A DNA stretch of 8,685 bases from Clostridia bacterium (lineage in GTDB: Bacteria; Bacillota; Clostridia; Oscillospirales; Acutalibacteraceae). The notes under the pieces were generated by a model. It was given only the letters and a program-made list of their open reading frames with translations. It did no database searches and was not told where the DNA came from. The stretch's first letter is position 1, and each line of letters starts with the position of its first letter. Positions 1 through 5,586 of the stretch are shown piece after piece. Position numbers and translations under genes: made by a program. The DNA is taken from contig JAFWRV010000285.1 in NCBI GenBank assembly GCA_017519685.1, positions 1 through 8,685 of the forward strand, read 5' to 3'.

Positions 1-2
1 AC

Positions 3-1064
3 CTTGCAACGCCGTTAGCCGACTGCCATCTGACCCATTACTGGAGCGATTACGGACAGGGGCTTGCCGGTGTTTACGGTGATTATGAAACCCCGTCACG
101 CGAAACCGCTTTGGACGGCGGTGTGATTATGTTTTCGCATATAGGCGAGTATGTCTATACCGACAAGGATTCTTATAATTATGTCGGTCAGCCTGTTGAT
201 GAATATTATGTCAATAAATTTGCGAGAATCTGCCTTGACTATCCGGTCGGCAAATATAAGGGATGCGTCGCAGGAACGGGAATAAACAGCGCGACCGACG
301 CCCACACGAGATGCGACAGAATTCTCTATGACAGTATTCTTCGCAAGACCGTGCCGAACGGAGTTGTTCCGTGGGGATTCACTTTCTCCGATTCCCACAA
401 CGAAACGTCAATGAATGACGCCTACACAATGATGCTGATACCCGACTGGTCGGGAAAGAATAACGGCGAGAGAAACGACATGCTGCGTAAATGCATGGAA
501 AACGGCGAATTCTTTTCGGTTTCTCATTATGCCTACGGTGTCGAGCTTGACGGCGAGCCCGAATGGCCCGAATCATATAACGGCGGAGTTGACGTAGATG
601 TTGACGCCATGAATATGAAAGATACTCCGATGGTGACAGACCTTGTTATTGACGAAAAGAATGACACAATAACCGTAACCGCAGAGCACGCCGACAGAAT
701 TGTCTGGGTTTCCGACGGTAATGTTATAAAGCGTGAAAAGATTAAGCCCGACGGCGATGAAGTTACATTCACGATTGACCTTCACGACAGCGCGCTTCTT
801 AATAAAGTCAATCTCTTCCTTCGCTTCTATCTGACAGGCGATGAAGGCATCTGTTATTCTCAGCCGTTTGTTATTCATAATACCGATTCAAACGGAAAGA
901 TTATTGAATTTGAGCCCGTCGATGTTCCAAAGACACACGATATTTCAACTTTCCTGCGCGGACTTGTAACAGCCCTTGACTGGACAATTTTCAAATGGAA
1001 CCCGGTTATCTGGGCGTTTAAGTATTTCGGTATGGGTTACAGTCCTTTTGACAATATTTTTTAA
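3..1064 (+). CDS. PHP-like metal-dependent hydrolase, 5'-truncated
   Basis: The frame is open from base 3 without a start codon, so the N-terminal part lies left of the window; 353 residues are visible. A TTG at 111 could be taken as a start but has no ribosome binding site and sits inside continuous coding sequence. Motifs that suggest a PHP (polymerase and histidinol phosphatase) metal-dependent phosphoesterase fold are FSHIGEY (His at 138-140) and FTFSDSHN, whose Asp (390-392) and His (396-398) resemble the D-x-H metal-binding motif near the end of PHP domains. The last 170 or so residues look like a beta-rich accessory domain (alternating VTDLVI, TITVTA, VTFTIDL strands) ending in an aromatic tail rich in W and F. 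The substrate cannot be inferred. The stop is 14 nt before the ATG of the GH31 gene, so the two are probably co-transcribed. The family call is moderate because the diagnostic N-terminal HxH motif is outside the window. Confidence 0.6.
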   Translation, partial: LATPLADCHLTHYWSDYGQGLAGVYGDYETPSRETALDGGVIMFSHIGEYVYTDKDSYNYVGQPVDEYYVNKFARICLDYPVGKYKGCVAGTGINSATDAHTRCDRILYDSILRKTVPNGVVPWGFTFSDSHNETSMNDAYTMMLIPDWSGKNNGERNDMLRKCMENGEFFSVSHYAYGVELDGEPEWPESYNGGVDVDVDAMNMKDTPMVTDLVIDEKNDTITVTAEHADRIVWVSDGNVIKREKIKPDGDEVTFTIDLHDSALLNKVNLFLRFYLTGDEGICYSQPFVIHNTDSNGKIIEFEPVDVPKTHDISTFLRGLVTALDWTIFKWNPVIWAFKYFGMGYSPFDNIF

Positions 1065-1078
1065 TAAGAGGTTTGATT

Positions 1079-3091
1079 ATGCCGCGATTTGAAATGAAAA
1101 CAGCCGCCGCGAACGACACTCAGGTTTTTGTTTACGGCAATGTCCGTCTTACGGTGATATCCGACAGAATACTGAGAATTGAGAAATCTCCCGACGGAGT
1201 ATTCTGCGACAAGGCGACACAGGCGGTTGTATGCCGCAATTTTTGCCATACGTCTGTTAAAGTGAACGAGGAACATGGATTTGTGACGCTCGTTACGGAT
1301 AAAGGAGCTTTCAGGGTCAATCTCGGAACGCTGAAAGGCGAGGCGCGTATCGGCAGAAAATGGGTTCTGCCCTCAAATAAAACCAATCTCGGAGGAACGG
1401 CAAGAACGCTTGACGGCACCTTCGGTGTGATCGGTTCCTGGAAAACGAAGAAAGAGAAAAGAGACAGGTTCGGTCTCGGCCATATGAGAAAAGGCATATT
1501 TGCGTCAACAGGTGTAGCTGAAATTGATGACAGCAAATCCTTTCTCTTTAATGAAGACGGATCGGTTGAACTGCGTAAGAAGGGTTACACCGACAAATAC
1601 ATTTTTGCTTTCGGCAGCGATTATCTCGGCGGGCTCAGAGAATTCTACGCTCTTTGCGGCAAAACCCCGGTCCTTCCGAAATACGCTCTCGGAAACTGGT
1701 GGAGCAGGTATCACGCCTATACGGATAAGGAATATCTCGGTCTGATGGATGAATTTGAAAATAGGGGCATCCCTCTTACCGTCGCCACAATCGATATGGA
1801 TTGGCATATAGTGAAAAATGTTCCGCGTGATGTTAAAGGAAGCACCATTCAGGGAGCCGGATGGACGGGATACACTTTTGAAAAGAAACTGTTTCCCGAT
1901 TACCGCGCGTTTCTGAAAAACCTCAAGGACCGCGGACTTGCCGTTACAATGAATCTTCATCCTCACGACGGAGTCCGTTATTATGAGGAGCAGTATGAGG
2001 ATATGTGTAAAGCCGTAGGTCAGAATCCTGCCGAAAAGAAGCCGGTCGTGTTTAATCTCACCGACCCGGTTTTCCGTGACGCTTATTTTGATATTCTTCA
2101 TCATCCTTATGAGAAAGACGGTGTGGATTTCTGGTGGATTGACTGGCAGCAGGGAACAAGTTCAAAGGAGATGCTCGGACTTGACCCGCTCTGGCTTCTC
2201 AACCATTATCATTTCATCGATAACTGCCGTGACGGAAAGACGGGCATGGTGCTTTCGCGTTACGCGGGAATCGGTTCCCACCGTTATCCGGTCGGATTTT
2301 CGGGCGATACCGTTGTCTGCCGTAAAAGTCTTGAATTCCAGCCGTGGTTCACAGCGAACGCTTCAAACGCCGGCTACACCTGGTGGAGTCACGATATAGG
2401 CGGTCACATGATGAATACAGGCAATAATGAGATATATCTCAGATGGATTCAATACGGAGTATTCTCACCGATAAACCGTCTGCACTCTAATAATATGTCG
2501 ATATCCAAGGAACCGTGGAAGTTCCCAAAGGCAGAAAAGAACGCGATTCGTTTCCTGAAACTCAGACACAGACTGATTCCGTATCTCTATTCTGCTAATG
2601 TGCGCACATCTTCCGACGGCTTGCCTCTTATCTGCCCGATGTATTATTACGATTCCTCCGAGCTCGCTTTTAAACGCGAATACAGGAACCAGTATTATTT
2701 CGGCGGTCAGCTGATAGTCGCGCCCGTTACCGCGAAAACTTCAGGCAGCAAACCGAATGTCAGATTCTATCTTCCCGAAGGCGAGTGGACAGATATTTTC
2801 ACGGGAGAAAAATACACGGCGGGCGAATATGAAATCTTCTGTCCTTTTGACAGATATCCCGTGTTCGCGAAAGCAGGCGCGATTATTCCGCTGCTTCCCG
2901 AAAACGGCGGAAACGGTACCGGATTTGAAGAGATTGACGTGCTCGTTTATCCCGGCAAAGGCGAATACACACTTTATGACGATGACGGAGAAACCGTTGA
3001 ATTCAAACTTGACGGCGAAGAACTGACATATACGGCTTCACCCGGCAGCAAGGTCGGAAAAATCAACATTTTTGTGAACAAAACCGTTTAA
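1079..3091 (+). CDS. Glycoside hydrolase family 31 alpha-glycosidase
   Basis: 670 residues. It is a retaining exo-acting alpha-glycosidase of family GH31, likely cytoplasmic because no signal peptide or membrane segment is seen. The ATG at 1079 is chosen because AAGAGG at 1066-1071 lies 7 nt upstream; an in-frame TTG at 1073 is too close to it. Residues 1-195 form the N-terminal beta-sandwich. The (beta/alpha)8 barrel begins near PKYALGNWWSRYHAY (200-214). The expected nucleophile is D355 in FWWIDWQQG and the expected acid/base is D410 in YPVGFSGD, followed by the family hallmark SHDIGGH (437-443). The C-terminal beta domains (about 540-670) include the typical GGQLIVAPV and LPEGEWTD stretches. 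The nucleophile motif differs from the usual WxDMNE of alpha-glucosidases, so the sugar specificity is open (alpha-glucoside, alpha-xyloside, alpha-galactoside or GalNAc). It follows the PHP-like gene in an apparent operon, and no terminator is seen after its stop. Confidence 0.93.
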   Translation: MPRFEMKTAAANDTQVFVYGNVRLTVISDRILRIEKSPDGVFCDKATQAVVCRNFCHTSVKVNEEHGFVTLVTDKGAFRVNLGTLKGEARIGRKWVLPSNKTNLGGTARTLDGTFGVIGSWKTKKEKRDRFGLGHMRKGIFASTGVAEIDDSKSFLFNEDGSVELRKKGYTDKYIFAFGSDYLGGLREFYALCGKTPVLPKYALGNWWSRYHAYTDKEYLGLMDEFENRGIPLTVATIDMDWHIVKNVPRDVKGSTIQGAGWTGYTFEKKLFPDYRAFLKNLKDRGLAVTMNLHPHDGVRYYEEQYEDMCKAVGQNPAEKKPVVFNLTDPVFRDAYFDILHHPYEKDGVDFWWIDWQQGTSSKEMLGLDPLWLLNHYHFIDNCRDGKTGMVLSRYAGIGSHRYPVGFSGDTVVCRKSLEFQPWFTANASNAGYTWWSHDIGGHMMNTGNNEIYLRWIQYGVFSPINRLHSNNMSISKEPWKFPKAEKNAIRFLKLRHRLIPYLYSANVRTSSDGLPLICPMYYYDSSELAFKREYRNQYYFGGQLIVAPVTAKTSGSKPNVRFYLPEGEWTDIFTGEKYTAGEYEIFCPFDRYPVFAKAGAIIPLLPENGGNGTGFEEIDVLVYPGKGEYTLYDDDGETVEFKLDGEELTYTASPGSKVGKINIFVNKTV

Positions 3092-3094
3092 TAC

Positions 3095-3124
3095 TTGACA
3101 AATATATTAAGTAGTTAATATAAT
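3095..3124 (+). promoter_or_regulatory. Consensus sigma-A promoter of first paralog
   Basis: TTGACA (3095-3100), an 18-nt spacer and TATAAT (3119-3124) form a perfect -35/-10 pair beginning 4 nt after the GH31 stop codon. It would start transcription near 3131, giving a leader of about 23 nt before the ATG at 3154. The first paralog is therefore probably its own transcription unit. Confidence 0.8.
3103..3122. repeat. Perfect inverted repeat in promoter spacer (operator candidate)
   Basis: TATATTAA (3103-3110) and TTAATATA (3115-3122) are exact reverse complements separated by GTAG. The palindrome fills most of the -35/-10 spacer and overlaps four bases of the -10 box, where a bound repressor would block RNA polymerase. 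The A/T-only arms make chance occurrence fairly likely, so the operator role is inference. Confidence 0.4.
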
Positions 3125-3153
3125 CAGTTATACCATGTCAAGAGGTGATGATA

Positions 3154-3675
3154 ATGAATAATTTTGAATATGCCTTTGAAACTATTGAAATTCCCGATGA
3201 TGATTTTGCGGCGCTTCTTGAGAAGAACAGAACCGATGTTTATTTTGTGGCGGCAGCCACGGTGATTGCCCTGTGCAATTACAGAAAAGATCCCGAAAAA
3301 TGTTTCCGTATGCTGGGCTTCCTTAAGAATCCCGCCGAACCCGTTTCGGTTTATGAAAAGCAGTTTTTGAGGGACCGTCTCGGGGGCAAGGAATACAAGC
3401 CGTTTTCATATCTTAAGGGTTCGGAGCCGTCAAACAGTTATACTCCGAATGAGCCCTATGTTGTCCGCGTGATGAGTAACCCCGAGCTTTCGTTTATTGA
3501 TGACGGATGGGCGAGAATCTTTCTGCATTCGTCGGGCGCCGACTTTGACAGAGAGATGAAACTCCGCAGAAAAAGAAGCACGGGCGGATGGTATCTTGTT
3601 GAGCAGATGCTGCTCTCGGATATCAGGGAACCGATGTCCGAAGGCGGCAGTTCTCCGGCTGATGTCTGGGGCTGA
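3154..3675 (+). CDS. Uncharacterised protein, tandem paralog A
   Basis: 173 residues, soluble, without signal peptide or membrane segment. The ATG at 3154 is preferred because AGAGG (3141-3145) is 8 nt upstream; GTG 3145 and ATG 3148 fall within or too near the binding site. It is clearly homologous to the next gene. Shared blocks in order are NRTD, ALCNYxxDPxKCxxML, a LxNPxEP block, LxGxEYxPFSY, TPxxPY, GWA, HSSG, then SxGxWYLxEQMLxxDI and a final WG. The pattern resembles a domain of unknown function seen in Clostridia (I think DUF6935, from memory and not checked). No catalytic motif is apparent; the conserved Trp, Tyr and Ser-Gly positions suggest a small alpha+beta binding or structural domain. 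It has its own promoter. The function is unknown. Confidence 0.88.
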   Translation: MNNFEYAFETIEIPDDDFAALLEKNRTDVYFVAAATVIALCNYRKDPEKCFRMLGFLKNPAEPVSVYEKQFLRDRLGGKEYKPFSYLKGSEPSNSYTPNEPYVVRVMSNPELSFIDDGWARIFLHSSGADFDREMKLRRKRSTGGWYLVEQMLLSDIREPMSEGGSSPADVWG

Positions 3676-3704
3676 AAAATCGCCGGTCAAATATATTATT
3701 TGTC

Positions 3705-3733
3705 TTGACAATAATTGCTATTAAATGTATAAT
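3705..3733 (+). promoter_or_regulatory. Consensus sigma-A promoter of second paralog
   Basis: TTGACA (3705-3710), a 17-nt spacer and TATAAT (3728-3733) match the consensus exactly. The expected start is near 3740, giving a leader of roughly 57 nt before the ATG at 3797. It should drive paralog B and, with only 32 nt between them, the AIM24 gene too. No terminator is visible between paralog A and this promoter, so read-through from A is possible. Confidence 0.82.
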
Positions 3734-3743
3734 CGTTTAATAG
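3718..3743. repeat. Inverted repeat flanking the -10 box (operator candidate)
   Basis: CTATTAAA (3718-3725) and TTTAATAG (3736-3743) are exact reverse complements separated by 10 nt, and the -10 box lies in the gap. The core half-site TATTAA/TTAATA is the same as in the inverted repeat at the promoter of paralog A, although the spacing differs. Shared control by one regulator is possible but unproven. Confidence 0.4.
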
Positions 3744-3796
3744 AAGGATAATTGGTTTTTCAGTGATTATACTTTGATAATTAAGGATGATTTCTT

Positions 3797-4315
3797 ATGG
3801 GAAAAGCTTGTACTTTTGACAGAATCAATATGACTGAAGAAGAGTTCAGAACTCTTGTCAATCAGAACAGGACCGATGCTTTTTATATCGCCGGTCTCAC
3901 TGCTGTTGCTCTTTGTAACTATAAATATGATCCCGATAAGTGTATAAATATGCTCAATATTCTCAGAAATCCTCACGAGCCGATGGGCGAAAGAGAGATT
4001 AACAATATTAAAGAGCGCCTTTCGGGCAGGGAATATATCCCGTTTTCATATTTTGCAGGAGCAATTCAGTTCAACGATTTCACACCCAAGCGCCCCTATA
4101 CCGTTCTTGTCAAAGATAACAAGTTTACGTTTTATAATGAGGGCTGGGCAGAACTCTGGATGCATTCTTCAGGTGACACAGCGGACCGCCCCGTCAGACT
4201 CAGGTGCAAAATCAGTTCCGGGCAGTGGTATCTTACCGAGCAGATGCTGACTCAGGATATCACCCTTGTCACCTATGACGACGAGGAAGAGGACGACGAC
4301 GATCCCTGGGGCTGA
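3797..4315 (+). CDS. Uncharacterised protein, tandem paralog B
   Basis: 172 residues, the second copy of the family in the preceding gene. AAGGA (3783-3787) lies 9 nt before the ATG. Matching blocks are QNRTDAFYIAG, VALCNYKYDPDKC, LSGREYIPFSYF, FTPKRPY, GWAELWMHSSG and SSGQWYLTEQML. By eye somewhat under half the positions agree with paralog A, with no gaps of note until the C-terminus. There B has a strongly acidic linker (an EEEDDDD run) before the shared terminal PWG, while A has a Gly/Ser-rich linker before VWG. No signal peptide or transmembrane helix is seen. The AIM24 gene follows after 32 nt, so B and AIM24 probably share a transcript. The function is unknown; the pair looks like an old duplication rather than a recent one. 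Confidence 0.9.
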   Translation: MGKACTFDRINMTEEEFRTLVNQNRTDAFYIAGLTAVALCNYKYDPDKCINMLNILRNPHEPMGEREINNIKERLSGREYIPFSYFAGAIQFNDFTPKRPYTVLVKDNKFTFYNEGWAELWMHSSGDTADRPVRLRCKISSGQWYLTEQMLTQDITLVTYDDEEEDDDDPWG

Positions 4316-4347
4316 TACACGCTTATTCTATGTAAAGGAGTTATATT

Positions 4348-5019
4348 ATGAATTATACTATCAAAGGCGAAAACCTGCCGTTCGTTGAAGTTGAGTTATC
4401 ACAGGGTGAAAGCATTAAGTGCGAAGGCGGCTCCATGAGCTGGATGACCCCCAATCTTTCAATGAAGACTTCGGGCGGCGGAGTCGGAAAAATGTTTTCA
4501 AAGCTTGTTTCGGGCGAATCGCTTTTCTCAAATGTTTACACAGCTGAAAACGGACCCGGAATGATAGCGTTTGCGTCAAGCTTTCCCGGAAAAATCATAG
4601 CGGTCAATATAGAACCCGGCAAAGATATTATCTGCCAGAAATCAGCATATCTCGCCAGCACAACGGGCGTTGATCTTGCGATATTCTTCCAGAAAAAATT
4701 AGGCGCCGGTTTCTTCGGCGGCGAAGGTTTCATTATGCAGAAGCTTTCAGGCAGCGGCCTCGCTTTTGTCGAAATCGACGGCTCGGTTGAGGTTAAGACT
4801 CTCGGAGCGGGCGAAAGCATTGTTGTTGATACGGGTTATCTCGCAATGATGGACGGTACCTGCCGTATGGATATTAAGACAACAGGCAGCGCGAAAAACG
4901 CCATCTTCGGCGGCGAGGGACTGTTTAATACCGTAGTAACAGGTCCCGGCAATGTTTATCTTCAGTCAATGCCGGCGTCAAGACTTTACGCTTCAATAGC
5001 TCCTCCGGCTTCAAAATAA
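4348..5019 (+). CDS. AIM24 / TIGR00266 family protein
   Basis: 223 residues, about full length for the family. AAAGGAG (4334-4340) sits 7 nt before the ATG. The Gly-rich double-beta architecture is typical of TIGR00266/AIM24 proteins: an early GGSMSWM stretch (residues 27-33), FSNVYTAENGPG, FPGKIIAVNI, then LGAGFFGGEGFIMQKLSGSG in the centre and GLFNTVVTGPGNVYLQSM near the end. Yeast Aim24 is mitochondrial and needed for MICOS integrity. Bacterial members have no settled biochemical role, and the fold is a beta-barrel trimer in solved relatives as far as I recall. It lacks a signal peptide. It is the last gene of the unit with paralog B and is followed directly by a strong terminator. The family call is secure; the function is open. 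Confidence 0.93.
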   Translation: MNYTIKGENLPFVEVELSQGESIKCEGGSMSWMTPNLSMKTSGGGVGKMFSKLVSGESLFSNVYTAENGPGMIAFASSFPGKIIAVNIEPGKDIICQKSAYLASTTGVDLAIFFQKKLGAGFFGGEGFIMQKLSGSGLAFVEIDGSVEVKTLGAGESIVVDTGYLAMMDGTCRMDIKTTGSAKNAIFGGEGLFNTVVTGPGNVYLQSMPASRLYASIAPPASK

Positions 5020-5034
5020 GTAATATCAACAGAT

Positions 5035-5072
5035 AACAGGTGTGTTTTTGATTAAAAACGCACCTGTTTTTT
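5035..5072 (+). terminator. Rho-independent terminator after AIM24 gene
   Basis: AACAGGTGTGTTTTT (5035-5049) pairs with AAAAACGCACCTGTT (5054-5068), with one G-T wobble and a GATT loop. The 3' arm runs into six T residues (5067-5072). It ends the paralog B/AIM24 transcript. Confidence 0.92.
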
Positions 5073-5277
5073 GACTATTATAACAAACTTTATTTAACCG
5101 GATTTTTGATGTGACACAGTTTGTTAACATTTGCCAAATACCCGATTAATAATTACCGCAAATTGCACAAAAGCTATTCATAAGTAACAGAATTTATGTT
5201 AAGTATTATATCAATTGCTTCACACAAATGTATGTGCATAATGCACAAATCAGATATACGCTATTTGTGCAAAACGC
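5073..5277. promoter_or_regulatory. AT-rich, palindrome-dense control region
   Basis: This stretch holds no gene. It contains several inverted repeats: TAACAAACT (5081-5089) with AGTTTGTTA (5118-5126); ATTTG-C-CAAAT (5129-5139); GTGCAT-A-ATGCAC (5234-5246); and TGCACAAAT (5242-5250) with ATTTGTGCA (5263-5271). The octamer TGCACAAA occurs at 5164-5171 and 5242-5249 and in reverse at 5264-5271. The last copy ends 6 nt before the -35 box of the next promoter, a plausible place for an activator or repressor to bind. The binding role is inferred only. Confidence 0.5.
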
Positions 5278-5305
5278 TTGACATTTCCGGAAAAGGTGGT
5301 ATAAT
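5278..5305 (+). promoter_or_regulatory. Strong extended -10 promoter of small gene
   Basis: TTGACA (5278-5283), a 16-nt spacer and TATAAT (5300-5305), with an added TGG (5297-5299) just before the -10 box that fits the TGn extended -10 rule. Transcription should start near 5312, about 26 nt before the ATG of the 40-codon gene. Confidence 0.85.
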
Positions 5306-5337
5306 GAGCACAACAAACAACGAAAGGAGATTTTGTT

Positions 5338-5460
5338 ATGCTCAATAAGTACGACGTAGAACTTGAAAGATATCTCATCGAAGAAATCAACAAAGACACA
5401 AGAATCTTCTCATGGAGTAAATTCTTCAAAGTTGTTGCGCTTGAGAGTCTTCTCAAGTAA
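5338..5460 (+). CDS. Small protein of 40 residues, unknown function
   Basis: A 40-codon reading frame from ATG 5338 to TAA 5458, preceded by AAAGGAG (5323-5329) at an ideal 8-nt spacing and by a consensus promoter. The peptide begins MLNKYDVELERYLIEEI and ends FFKVVALESLLK. It has seven acidic and seven basic residues, no cysteine, no signal peptide and no membrane-length hydrophobic run. The first half looks like a charged helix and the last dozen residues could form an amphipathic helix, with an aromatic cluster (F24, W26, F29, F30) between. I do not recognise it. The good initiation signals make it more convincing than a random short frame; the alternative is that the transcript acts mainly as RNA. 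It stands alone between two terminators. Confidence 0.72.
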   Translation: MLNKYDVELERYLIEEINKDTRIFSWSKFFKVVALESLLK

Positions 5461-5474
5461 TTCCCCTTGCAAAC

Positions 5475-5546
5475 GGCCGGCGCTGCCGGTTTAAGATACC
5501 GGAACGAAAGTTTCGGAAAAAGGAGAAATACCGGGCGAAAGCCCTG
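5475..5546 (+). other. Hairpin-rich untranslated RNA segment
   Basis: Between the small gene and its terminator lie three potential hairpins. CCGGC/GCCGG (5477-5481/5485-5489) has a 3-nt loop. CCGGAAC/GTTTCGG (5499-5505/5510-5516) closes a GAAA tetraloop with one G-U pair. GGGC/GCCC (5533-5536/5541-5544) closes another GAAA tetraloop. The two GAAA elements share ATACCGG followed by CGAAAG (5496-5510 and 5528-5541), a degenerate direct repeat. CCGGT (5486-5490) could pair with ACCGG (5498-5502) instead, giving competing folds. It matches no RNA family I recognise. It may be a 3' UTR or part of a small RNA. Confidence 0.45.
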
Positions 5547-5552
5547 ATACAA

Positions 5553-5582
5553 AAAGCACGGAACCGGACGGTTCCGTGCTTT
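5553..5582. terminator. Bidirectional terminator between small gene and LCP gene
   Basis: AAAGCACGGAACC (5553-5565) pairs perfectly with GGTTCCGTGCTTT (5570-5582) around a GGAC loop. On the plus strand it is followed by TTTACTTTTA. On the minus strand the stem is followed by further T residues (A run 5551-5555 on the plus strand). It can end both the small-gene transcript and the convergent LCP transcript, whose stop codon is 4 nt away. Confidence 0.9.
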
Positions 5583-5586
5583 ACTT

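Noticed and set aside
1505..2104. A 199-codon minus-strand frame opposite the GH31 gene.
   Set aside because: It is antisense to a conserved catalytic domain, has no promoter or ribosome binding site, and its product has no protein-like features; it follows from the codon pattern of the real gene.
5461..5547. Stop-codon readthrough adding 28 basic residues to the 40-aa protein.
   Set aside because: A 28-codon open stretch is quite likely by chance, the segment is better explained as hairpin-forming RNA, and no readthrough signal is recognisable.
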